A stretch of DNA of 64,000 bases, taken from Poseidonibacter lekithochrous. GTDB lineage: Bacteria; Campylobacterota; Campylobacteria; Campylobacterales; Arcobacteraceae. Below are positions 56,652 to 64,000 of the stretch, piece by piece. Under the pieces are notes generated by a model, which had not been told where the DNA came from, made no database searches, and was given only the letters and a program-made list of their open reading frames with translations. Position 1 is the first letter of the stretch. Each line of letters opens with the position of its first letter. Location of the stretch: the NCBI RefSeq assembly GCF_018861145.1, contig NZ_JAHKQT010000023.1, positions 248,001 through 312,000 on the forward strand. The letters are read 5' to 3'. A program made the position numbers and the translations under genes.

Positions 56652-57077
56652 TTAATAATCCTTCTGTACTCTTCCACGTAACTTCTTTTGGGAACTTAAT
56701 TTCTTTTTAGAGTTCAGTCGTCTGGTTACAGAGCCTCTTGTTGGTTTTGTAGGTACTCTTCTTTTTTGTACTACATTCACACTTTTTATTAGCTCTACCA
56801 AACGTTCAAGTGCTTCGTCTCTGTTTTGTTCTTGGCTTCTGTGCTGTTGTGACTTTATAACGATAATACCATCTTTGGTAATACGGTTATCTTTGAGTTC
56901 TAATAACTTATCTTTATAAAACTCTGGCAATGACGAAGCCTCTATTTCAAAACGCAAATGAATAGCAGCAGAAACCTTATTGACCTTCTGACCACCAGAA
57001 CCTTGTGCTCTAATAGCAGATATTTCTACTTCGTTTTCATCTAGTGTTATGCTGTTTGATATTTTTAATTCTGACAT
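56652..57077 (-). CDS. arfB: Peptidyl-tRNA hydrolase ArfB (ribosome rescue)
   Basis: 141 residues with the release-factor catalytic loop GSGGQKVNKVSAAIHLRF and a basic C-terminal tail (GSVTRRLNSKKKLSSQKKL) that binds the empty mRNA channel of stalled ribosomes. It hydrolyses peptidyl-tRNA on non-stop complexes. The length matches ArfB/YaeJ. Confidence 0.95.
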   Translation of the reverse strand: MSELKISNSITLDENEVEISAIRAQGSGGQKVNKVSAAIHLRFEIEASSLPEFYKDKLLELKDNRITKDGIIVIKSQQHRSQEQNRDEALERLVELIKSVNVVQKRRVPTKPTRGSVTRRLNSKKKLSSQKKLRGRVQKDY

Positions 57078-57172
57078 ATTATTTTATATCCTACTATTTA
57101 GAATTTTTAAATCTATGAAATATATTATATATAATTTTATACAACTTATATCATATTTTAACCTAATCCAAA

Positions 57173-57374
57173 TTATTCAATTAATCTACTCAATATATCA
57201 AAAGGTTCAATATCTAATCTTGAAAAAGCAAACCATTTTTTACCTAAGTCTTTTAAAATAGCACTTAACATAGAAACATCTTGTTCTGTGAAAACATAAG
57301 GTAAGTACCTTCGTCCTCAATGTTCTAAGGTCGCAATTTGCGACCTCAAGCTTTCAGGAAATCTTTCAAGTATT
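57173..57374 (-). pseudogene. ORF6N-domain protein remnant
   Basis: The minus-strand frame begins at the NERD gene's last codons and reads IKILERFPESLRSQIATLEH, then a TGA, then GRRYLPYVFTEQDVSMLSAI, then jumps to KDLGKKWFAFSRLDIEPFDI, and stops at TAA (57173-57175). FPESLRSQIATLxxG and YLPYVFTEQGVAML are landmarks of the ORF6N (KilA-N type) DNA-binding domain, and KDLGKKxFAFS is its usual C-terminal part. A stop codon and an internal deletion show it is dead. Confidence 0.7.
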
Positions 57375-58313
57375 TTAATTCCCACAGCTTTTACAAAAAA
57401 CTTCTTTTTGTGTAAATGTATTTAAACCTTTTCTTTGTGTAGTATTACAGTTTATGCAGATAAAACTAAGCATTTCATGTCCCATATATTTTTTTGAAGC
57501 TTGAATATCTTTAAATTTATTTAAATTTTTTGGATTTAACTTTGAAGTAATATCAATTTTTTCTTCTTTACTAGGTGTATCTTGAATATTCTCTTTAGTC
57601 TTTACATCTTTAATTCTATATTTTTTATCATAATCAATTAAAATAGGTTTATGCTCATTTATAAGAATATTTGCAACATTTTCTAGATTTTTAGTACTTG
57701 GTAAGTTATTTGTTATCATTTTTGCTGCGGCAGATAAAATTTTTAAAGGACTTTTTTTAAACTGACTTCTAATATCTTCAATAAATGTATCTGCCCTACA
57801 GAATTTTTTAGGAAGAACTTTATTTTTAATTTTAACACCTGGTAAAAAGACAACATAAGACATAATATCCATTTTTATATTGTACTTTTTTAAAATTTCT
57901 TCTAATACTAAAGCATGTCTTTGTGATTGCGCTAAAGGACTTGGAAGATTATGTGACTCTTTAGGATAAGTGTATAACATTGTTCCATCATCATTTATTG
58001 TTACTTCTGCTTTCGTATTTTTAGTTTCAACTAAAATAATACCTACTGCAACATTAATCAATAAATGGTCAATCTGTGCAGTTAATCCATCTATTTCAAA
58101 TCTTAAGTCATGTAATACCATATAGTTCTCACTATCTTTTAAATTAAAATCTATAAAGTAAGCAGTTTCTTTTTCTCCTTTTAACCCTGATTCTAACTTT
58201 GTTAATTCTTGTCTTATTATATATTTTTGTTTTTCATTATTTGAGAGTTTAAGCTTGTTCTTTAAACATTGAATATCTTCTTCTTTTCTTTTATCAATCT
58301 CTTTTAATAACAC
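57375..58313 (-). CDS. NERD-domain protein with C-terminal zinc ribbon
   Basis: 312 residues: coiled coil (~1-45), NERD domain (~50-175; YFIDFNLKDSENYMVLHDL and IDHLLINVAVGIILVETKN with the D...ExK nuclease-like core), a linker, and a zinc ribbon at the C terminus (Cys286, Cys289, Cys307, Cys310). NERD proteins are thought to be nucleases or nucleic-acid processing factors. Starts with GTG, supported by AAGGA eight bases upstream. It lies between the ORF6N remnant and the YobI-type gene, a neighbourhood that looks mobile. Confidence 0.85.
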   Translation of the reverse strand: MLLKEIDKRKEEDIQCLKNKLKLSNNEKQKYIIRQELTKLESGLKGEKETAYFIDFNLKDSENYMVLHDLRFEIDGLTAQIDHLLINVAVGIILVETKNTKAEVTINDDGTMLYTYPKESHNLPSPLAQSQRHALVLEEILKKYNIKMDIMSYVVFLPGVKIKNKVLPKKFCRADTFIEDIRSQFKKSPLKILSAAAKMITNNLPSTKNLENVANILINEHKPILIDYDKKYRIKDVKTKENIQDTPSKEEKIDITSKLNPKNLNKFKDIQASKKYMGHEMLSFICINCNTTQRKGLNTFTQKEVFCKSCGN

Positions 58314-58752
58314 CCGTTATTTCCTTTATTTTATTGAATATCATTTGAATTTGATGAATTTTATTTTTTAAGTCTATAACTTTATTTATTAAAAGTAAAT
58401 AAAAATTATTATTTGTAAATCTTTTAAATAGTAGTATAAGAACACTTCTAAAGTATCACCTCTTACATAAGAGCTATTTATATGTACTATATTTGCAGTT
58501 TTGATATATATCTACTAAGACTAAAATACCATTGAAATTAAAAGTAGCTTCATTTATATACTTGATAGCAATCTATAGATTTGGCTGTTTGTTCAATCAT
58601 CTGGGGGGGTGATAGTACTTCTTTTTAACCAAAGTACTTTTTTGCATTGGATGCCTTTGTGGAGAGGGATTTAGATAGGTTCATATTTTTCCTTCTCTCC
58701 TTTATCTAAAACTACTAAGAAGTATATTTATATTATTGCACTTATAATATAT
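58314..58752. other. Intergenic region with small broken ORF
   Basis: About 440 bases. It holds a possible minus-strand mini-gene (58550-58684), a stretch of seven G at 58603-58609 that is striking in this A/T-rich DNA, and a hairpin AGTACTT/AAGTACT (58614-58620 with 58632-58638) followed by T. The remainder is A/T-rich with nothing recognisable. Confidence 0.45.
58550..58684 (-). pseudogene. Small ORF with nonsense codon
   Basis: An ATG at 58684 has AGAAGGA in front and reads MNLSKSLSTKASNAKKYFG, then TAA, then in the same frame KEVLSPPQMIEQTAKSIDCY to TGA at 58550-58552. 45 codons in total. It contains a run of seven C on this strand. Not a family I know; possibly a broken antitoxin-like or leader gene. 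Confidence 0.3.
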
Positions 58753-61700
58753 TTAAGAATTAGTTTTATTTTTAATAACAAGTCTAATCTGATCTTTCTT
58801 TTCAGGCTTATCAGATGTAATAAATTCTCGTGAATATAATAGTTTGATAAGTTTTTTATTATAATCCTTATCAGAAATTAATGGTCTTTTTCCATCAAGT
58901 TTAGCTATTTTACTATATTCATCAGGCATTAATTCTAGTATTTCAATTAATTCTGTATCAACTAAATCACTCTCTTGTTCTACTAATAAGTTAACTTTTG
59001 ATTCTATAGATTCAAGTTGTGTAATCATCATTTTGGTATAGTAATAACCCATAATAATAGTTTTATCTATAATGGAATATATCAATTCTGCAATTCTTGG
59101 ATTACTTATAAAATCATAATCTATTAGCTCAATAATTTCTTTTTTATTTTTATCAGAAATATTTTTTGATTCCAATAACTTTGTAATATCATCACTATCT
59201 ATAATAAAATCAGAATAATTTTCAATAAACTCATTTATATTTTTTTCTAAAAAAACTATATGTTGATTTTCACTATTTTCTTTTAATTGTTCAAAGTTTG
59301 TATTTCCAAATTTTAGAATAACATCATTAACCAATATATTTATTTTTTCTTCTTCGAGTTTTGACAAATCAATATCTTCATAATGGTATCCATTCTTTTT
59401 GACTAAATTTGAATAAGAAACTAAATTAAACTTATTACACTCAATCAATTCTTTCAATAATGTTAAATTAAAATTTGAATGTAGTTCTTTATATTTTTTA
59501 TCTATACGAATATCTAATAACTCTTTTGAATTTTCTCCTATATCTAGAAATTCAATTAAACTATCATCTAATCCTTCAACATAATTGTAATATTCTGAAA
59601 CATTTTCCCAAGATGAAATCAACTTGTTATTGTTTAATAATTCAGTCCATAAATCTTTTTCTTTTATAGAATTAATTTCTAATATTCTTTGTTCTTGATG
59701 TTTTATAATTTCTACTTTTAATTCTTTTTCAACTTCTTCAACTTCTTCATCATTAAGTAATTTAAGTATAGTAGATTCAGATTCACCAACATTTGTCTTG
59801 ATTTTTAAATTCACATTTTTAATATATTCGTTGATATTCTCAGATATATATTGTTTTAGATTTTCAGCACTTGAATCTAAAATTACTGTGTAATGTGCCT
59901 TTGATAGACTATCATATATATTAGCATCGTAATCATTTTGAACAAAAATAATATAATCTATCATTTTTCGATTAAGTTCATAAAAATTATTTTCATAAAT
60001 AAATTTAAATGGTGTAATTTTGTCTTTATCTTCTCTAAAGAACTTGAACTTAACATTTAATTTACTTATTATAGATGTTAATCTATTATTAAATGCTTCA
60101 TGAGGGCTATTAAATTCTTTTAGTGCTTCTATATAATTTTTTAAAGTATTATCAATATTCAAGTTAAAAATATTGTCAAACTCTAAATTATGTAGTAATA
60201 TATAGAAATATTTACTTTTTTCTTCATCAGTTCTATTCATTACGATATATTTCCATATTGATGGATAATATTTAACTAAGCCTTTTATAAAAGCAACAAT
60301 ATTAGGTTGAGTATTTAGATAAGAAAAAATAAATTCTATCGAAGATTCACTCTCATTTGATAACTGCTTAAATATTTGAATAAATTGTTTAGGATAATCA
60401 CTTTTATTGTCAAGTATATAGAGTAATAATTGGAAATTTAGAACTGATTCTTTTTTAAAATCTCTAATTTCAAGTCTTTCTTTTCTAAGAATTTCTTTTA
60501 AATTTTTCAACTCATAACTAAAATTAAAGTGAGTTCCATTATTTTTAATATTTAATAAAAAGTCATTATCATTTTTTGAAATACTAACCCCAAAGAAATT
60601 TGATAAATAGATATTATAATCTTTATTTATATGACCATAACTGATCAAATATTTTAAAAGGTCTTTTTTATCAAAATTATCATCAAATACATTTACATCT
60701 TTATATTTATTTATTATTTCTTGAATTGAATAGTTTTCAATTTCAGTAATATCATCTTTCAATTTATTTATTTGATTTAATAATTCATTCTTTTTATTAT
60801 TTGTTTTATCTAAAATAAATTGTTCTCTTTGTTGATATGAATATTTTGAATTGATTTCATCTTCAATATCTTTAAAATTTAAACTTCCATTATAATTATA
60901 ATTATTATAATTTATCTTCTTACTATTTATAATCAGCTCAAAATCTTCATTCATTAATAATTCTTTTAAATCAAATCTATTTCCATCAATATAAATATTA
61001 CCACTAAAGGAAGACGAAAATTTTTCCATAATCTTAAAAAGATAAACCTGTCGTAATTCTCGTACATTTTTATGAAATTCTTTATCTATTTCATCAATTT
61101 TCTGTTGTAAATTTTCAATTTCACTATTTATTTCATCAATCACATTTTTTATATATTCTACTTTTTTATTAAAAACATTATAGACCAATCCTTCATATTT
61201 ATGTAATTTCTCGAAATCTTGTGGCTCAAAATTTTTATAAATAATCATTGCTAGTAATTTTGTTTTATCCAGTCTTGAATCAAGACTCATACTATATATT
61301 TCATATTCATTATAGATATTTTTCAAAAGTCGCATATCTGATATATAAAGTGAAATATCATATAAGAAATTAGTTTTAACTTCATTTTTAAAAAAATCTA
61401 ATAATTTTTCTTTTGAATTAGTTGCATTAATGTAAGGAATAATAGGTATTAAAAAATCAAAAAACTTCGTCCTTTCTTGTTCATTACAAAAGATTTTATC
61501 TTTTACTGCATATATAAATTTTATTTCTCTATCGATTTGTTCTGAATTATTAATAAAGTTATTTAATTCTCTTAATTTTGTGAAAATATCTAAATTTTCA
61601 AATCTATCTAAATCTTGGAAGACAATTACATTAAATGTAGTTTTTTCAAAAAAATACAAAATTTCATCCAAATGTTTATTTAATAAAGATTCATTTTTTT

Positions 61701-61761
61701 TATCATTTGAAACTAATTCCAAATCTTTCAAATTGAGTTTATCAATACTTGTATTACTCAA
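58753..61761 (-). CDS. YobI-family P-loop NTPase, C-terminal part of split gene
   Basis: 1002 codons from an internal TTG that is not the true start. The frame continues upstream to at least 61815 and there reads GILLVGCYYLIEKILFIL, a membrane helix, before LSNTSID. Next comes a KAP-like Walker B (FNVIVFQDLDRFENLDIF), then a very long, charged, helical part with coiled coils (~200-340). The matching N-terminal half (61800-62369) is in another frame. Together they form one YobI-type protein of ~1200 residues, a family of large membrane-linked NTPases of unclear role. See the N-terminal entry for the break. Confidence 0.75.
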   Translation of the reverse strand: MSNTSIDKLNLKDLELVSNDKKNESLLNKHLDEILYFFEKTTFNVIVFQDLDRFENLDIFTKLRELNNFINNSEQIDREIKFIYAVKDKIFCNEQERTKFFDFLIPIIPYINATNSKEKLLDFFKNEVKTNFLYDISLYISDMRLLKNIYNEYEIYSMSLDSRLDKTKLLAMIIYKNFEPQDFEKLHKYEGLVYNVFNKKVEYIKNVIDEINSEIENLQQKIDEIDKEFHKNVRELRQVYLFKIMEKFSSSFSGNIYIDGNRFDLKELLMNEDFELIINSKKINYNNYNYNGSLNFKDIEDEINSKYSYQQREQFILDKTNNKKNELLNQINKLKDDITEIENYSIQEIINKYKDVNVFDDNFDKKDLLKYLISYGHINKDYNIYLSNFFGVSISKNDNDFLLNIKNNGTHFNFSYELKNLKEILRKERLEIRDFKKESVLNFQLLLYILDNKSDYPKQFIQIFKQLSNESESSIEFIFSYLNTQPNIVAFIKGLVKYYPSIWKYIVMNRTDEEKSKYFYILLHNLEFDNIFNLNIDNTLKNYIEALKEFNSPHEAFNNRLTSIISKLNVKFKFFREDKDKITPFKFIYENNFYELNRKMIDYIIFVQNDYDANIYDSLSKAHYTVILDSSAENLKQYISENINEYIKNVNLKIKTNVGESESTILKLLNDEEVEEVEKELKVEIIKHQEQRILEINSIKEKDLWTELLNNNKLISSWENVSEYYNYVEGLDDSLIEFLDIGENSKELLDIRIDKKYKELHSNFNLTLLKELIECNKFNLVSYSNLVKKNGYHYEDIDLSKLEEEKINILVNDVILKFGNTNFEQLKENSENQHIVFLEKNINEFIENYSDFIIDSDDITKLLESKNISDKNKKEIIELIDYDFISNPRIAELIYSIIDKTIIMGYYYTKMMITQLESIESKVNLLVEQESDLVDTELIEILELMPDEYSKIAKLDGKRPLISDKDYNKKLIKLLYSREFITSDKPEKKDQIRLVIKNKTNS

Positions 61762-61799
61762 AATAAATAAGATCTTTTCTATAAGATAATAACATCCAA

Positions 61800-62369
61800 C
61801 TAGTAAGATTCCAATTGAAATAATTCAAGGATATCTTTAAGTAAGGTGATATTTGATAAATATTCTGGTTTAAATACTATAAAAAAAGACAACAATGATA
61901 ATAAAATATTAATAATTTTTATTGATAAATGGTCTAATCTATTAATTTTATTTAATCTTGATTGAGGAATTTTATTACTCTTAACTTTATAAAACATTTG
62001 CTCTAAAATACTTTTTTCAATAAGAGATGAATCTATAGAATTATTATCTTCATTCTTTTTATTAAATCTTGCCAATGATATATCTAAAAATTCATACACT
62101 CCATTTTCATGATTCTTTTCAAATGTTTTTATAAAACTACTTTTCCCAGAACCATATGAACCTGATATTGCGATATTTCTTACTTTTATTTCATTTAGTG
62201 CATTTTCTAAAGCGATTGAATATTCTTCTATATTTTCTGCTTTATCATTAGGTGTTAAAAATTGATATCTACTTTCTGTTTTATAATATTTATTTTTTAT
62301 ATAACAATGATAAATATTCAACTTCTTTATTAAAAAAACAATTATCTTATCTAGAAATTTTTCTAGCAT
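61800..62369 (-). CDS. YobI-family P-loop NTPase, N-terminal part of split gene
   Basis: 189 codons: RYQFLTPNDKAENIEEYSIAL (YobI-style start), Walker A GSYGSGKSS at ~70-78 and a first membrane helix (IINILLSLLSFFIVF). The frame ends in ELFQLESY-stop, while the other frame gives LFQLGILLVGCYYLIEK, so the break lies at about 61805-61815 and one missing base explains it. AGAGGATAAT precedes the ATG, so the gene was once expressed. Either a mutation or an assembly error. Confidence 0.75.
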   Translation of the reverse strand: MLEKFLDKIIVFLIKKLNIYHCYIKNKYYKTESRYQFLTPNDKAENIEEYSIALENALNEIKVRNIAISGSYGSGKSSFIKTFEKNHENGVYEFLDISLARFNKKNEDNNSIDSSLIEKSILEQMFYKVKSNKIPQSRLNKINRLDHLSIKIINILLSLLSFFIVFKPEYLSNITLLKDILELFQLESY

Positions 62370-62723
62370 TATTATCCTCTGTATTATTAATTTTAATCTA
62401 TCTCAACAAAACTCATCCCAGCACCCTTAGGAACAACTTTTATTTGTAATGGTATTCTCTCTTTCAATGCTTCCACATGAAAAATCACACCTACCATTTT
62501 TCCGCTACTTTGGAGTAGCTTTAGAGCATTTAGTGTTAGTTCACAACTATCTTCATCTAAAAAATCTATGATAAAAGTATAAATAAAAGACTAGTTATTT
62601 TATTTCTATTTTACAGTTATTCCTATTAAATTATAATAATTTATTATTTTATAATATTATTTAAAGTTTAATAGCTTTTAAAACCTTTATTTTGCTATTA
62701 TTCTAAAAAAATATGGAGATTAT
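62370..62723. other. Gap with sbcC remnant and channel promoter
   Basis: 354 bases between the YobI start and the channel ATG. The left part is the sbcC tail (62393-62585). The right part is A/T-rich and should hold the channel promoter, but I cannot single out one box. Confidence 0.5.
62393..62585 (-). pseudogene. sbcC: SbcC exonuclease C-terminal remnant
   Basis: The minus-strand frame reads IIDFLDEDSCELTLNALKLL, then QSSGKMVGVIFHVEALKERI and PLQIKVVPKGAGMSFVEID before TAA at 62393-62395. This is the end of SbcC/Rad50-type ATPases (Walker B FxDEGFGxLDE worn, then SGKxIGVISHVEALKERI). Everything upstream is missing, so only the 3' tail remains. Confidence 0.8.
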
Positions 62724-63527
62724 ATGAGCACAAAAATTAAGTCTATTATTGAAAGTAATTTTTTCACAAAGTTTATAATTTATTTGATTATTTTAAATGG
62801 TATTACTATGGGATTAGAGACTTCTAAAACTTTTATGTCAAATTATGAAAGTTATACTACGATATTTAATCAATTTGTTATAACGATTTTTACTATTGAG
62901 ATTATACTTAGGATTTATGTTTATAGAATCTCTTTTTTCAAAGACCCATGGAGTTTATTTGATTTCTTTGTTGTTGCTATTTCATTAGTTCCTACAAGTG
63001 GTGGTTTTGAGATATTAAGAACTTTAAGGGTATTAAGATTATTTAGACTTGTTACAGCAGTTCCACAAATGAAAAAGATAGTTGCTGCTATAGTTAGTGT
63101 GATTCCGGGTATGTTATCTGTGATTGCTTTGATGACACTATTTTTTTATATCTCAGCTATTATGTCAACACAACTTTTCTCAGAAAAATTCCCTGAATGG
63201 TTTGGAACATTAGGAGAGTCTTTTTATACCTTATTCCAAATTATGACATTAGAGTCTTGGTCAATGGGAATTGTAAGACCTATTATGGAAGTTCATCCTT
63301 ATGCATGGGTTTTCTTTGTGCCTTTTATTTTCGTTGTAACCTTTGTAATGATTAACTTAGTAGTTGCCATCATAGTTGATGCAATGGCTATTTTAAATCA
63401 AAAAGAAGAACAAAATATTTTAGATGAAGTACAATCAAATGAAACACATATAAATGAAGAGATAAAAAGTTTAAGAGAAGAAGTACGAGAGTTAAAAGTT
63501 TTATTAGAAAATAATTTCAAAAGGTAA
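62724..63527 (+). CDS. Voltage-gated sodium channel, NavAb ortholog
   Basis: 267 residues with six membrane helices. S4 carries regularly spaced Arg ([17 protein letters not shown]), the pore loop is [12 protein letters not shown] with the TLESWS sodium filter, and S6 is [20 protein letters not shown] followed by a coiled-coil tail. I recall NavAb of Arcobacter butzleri with nearly this sequence ([33 protein letters not shown]). It forms a homotetramer that conducts Na+ on depolarisation. GGAG precedes the ATG. A gene of unknown function starts three bases after its stop. Confidence 0.97.
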   Translation: MSTKIKSIIESNFFTKFIIYLIILNGITMGLETSKTFMSNYESYTTIFNQFVITIFTIEIILRIYVYRISFFKDPWSLFDFFVVAISLVPTSGGFEILRTLRVLRLFRLVTAVPQMKKIVAAIVSVIPGMLSVIALMTLFFYISAIMSTQLFSEKFPEWFGTLGESFYTLFQIMTLESWSMGIVRPIMEVHPYAWVFFVPFIFVVTFVMINLVVAIIVDAMAILNQKEEQNILDEVQSNETHINEEIKSLREEVRELKVLLENNFKR

Positions 63528-63530
63528 ATC

Positions 63531-64000
63531 ATGGAACATGAATCTAGTTATGAAGAAATAATTGTAGAAAAATCAGATAAAACGTATGAATTAAAAGATC
63601 AACTAAAAACTTATGGAATTCATTATAATTTTGATGAAAAAGAGTATTCAAACAACTCACCTATAAGTGAAAATACTCTTGAAGAGCTAAAGTGGTTTTT
63701 AAAAAGTAATGATTTGAAACATACAACAAGAAAAGCTAGCAAAAAAACACTAAATTATAAAATAATACCAATTGATAAAAACAACTTCATAATAGAACAA
63801 ATAAACAATAATTTAAAATGCTATTTTATAAATGTTTATATAGGTATGGATCAAAACAGAGTAAATATTTTAGATACAAGAAAATCACTGCACTTAAGTG
63901 CAAATTTGCCAAAGTTTGAATCTAGTGACAATTTATTTGAAGTACTCAAATACTTCTCTTTAAATAATGAAAAGCTTGTTGAAACAAAGTTTGATGAATC
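63531..64000 (+). CDS. Unknown gene linked to the Nav channel, 3' end cut by window
   Basis: The frame from ATG 63531 is open to the window end (156 codons, no stop). It starts MEHESSYEEIIVEKSDKTYE and continues EELKWFLKSNDLKHTTRKA and YIGMDQNRVNILDTRKSLHL. It is hydrophilic, with no membrane helix or signal peptide in the visible part. No family recognised. It begins three bases after the channel stop, with AAAAGG as ribosome site, so the two are almost surely cotranscribed. Confidence 0.75.
   Translation, partial: MEHESSYEEIIVEKSDKTYELKDQLKTYGIHYNFDEKEYSNNSPISENTLEELKWFLKSNDLKHTTRKASKKTLNYKIIPIDKNNFIIEQINNNLKCYFINVYIGMDQNRVNILDTRKSLHLSANLPKFESSDNLFEVLKYFSLNNEKLVETKFDE

Noticed and set aside
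57328-57346. Perfect 19-base palindrome-like site (AGGTCGCAA around one base) as a possible operator
   Set aside because: The same bases encode LRSQIATL of the ORF6N remnant on the minus strand, so the symmetry is explained by the coding motif.
58603-58609. G7 run as a phase-variation switch of a flanking gene
   Set aside because: It lies inside no intact reading frame and too far from both neighbouring start codons.
1-64000. tRNA, rRNA or CRISPR arrays
   Set aside because: All gene-free gaps were scanned by eye; no CCA-ended cloverleaf, no rRNA stretch and no regularly spaced repeats were seen.

Overview
The window is A+T-rich DNA that reads as a chromosome segment from the Arcobacter group (Campylobacterota). 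The strongest taxonomic signal is the gene at 62724-63527. It is a close match to the voltage-gated sodium channel NavAb of Arcobacter butzleri, including the TLESWS selectivity filter. Three sensor kinases with an AHQWRQPL phospho-acceptor box, a style common in this phylum, agree with this. I see no rRNA, tRNA or CRISPR array.

Layout. (1) 1-15.8 kb is mostly housekeeping and transport. It has a 5'-cut ATPase, an orphan histidine kinase, MgtE, an MscS channel, a retropepsin-like protease, an M42-like peptidase, a ZntB/CorA transporter, HemD, the tesA-ybbA-ybbP type lipase/ABC operon and YcaO. (2) 15.8-26 kb holds a diguanylate cyclase and two look-alike stress loci. Each has a Rob-type AraC/GyrI regulator divergent from enzyme genes that include a zinc-type alcohol dehydrogenase paralogue. 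In the first locus two transcription units share the same 76-bp promoter geometry, with a marbox-like element and an identical -10 region. (3) 26.4-30.5 kb is a molybdo-hydroxylase operon (2Fe-2S subunit, Tat-exported molybdopterin subunit, XdhC, MocA). (4) 31-38.5 kb is a mobile/defence island: an integrase remnant, a serine recombinase and a complete four-gene Wadjet (JetABCD) operon. (5) 38.7-57 kb has a binding-protein/histidine-kinase pair, SelO, a Pif1-like helicase, an M32 carboxypeptidase, a chemoreceptor, MsrA, an orphan family-B DNA polymerase next to an SF2 helicase, a Cache/PAS kinase and ArfB. (6) 57-62.6 kb is a decaying region: an ORF6N-domain remnant, a NERD protein, a YobI-type P-loop NTPase split by a frameshift, and the 3' tail of an sbcC gene. 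(7) The window ends with the Nav channel and a tightly linked gene of unknown function that runs off the end.

How the genes work together. The clearest systems are Wadjet (plasmid restriction), the two AraC-controlled oxidoreductase loci (probably electrophile, quinone or drug stress), the molybdo-hydroxylase with its own maturation factors, and the periplasmic binding protein with its kinase. Four convergent gene pairs share one design: a long hairpin sits in the short gap, often over a stop codon, and probably terminates both transcripts. No wholly new system is proven. The best leads are the polymerase/helicase pair, the Nav-channel partner gene, the duplicated marbox promoter, and the gene wreckage around the YobI NTPase.
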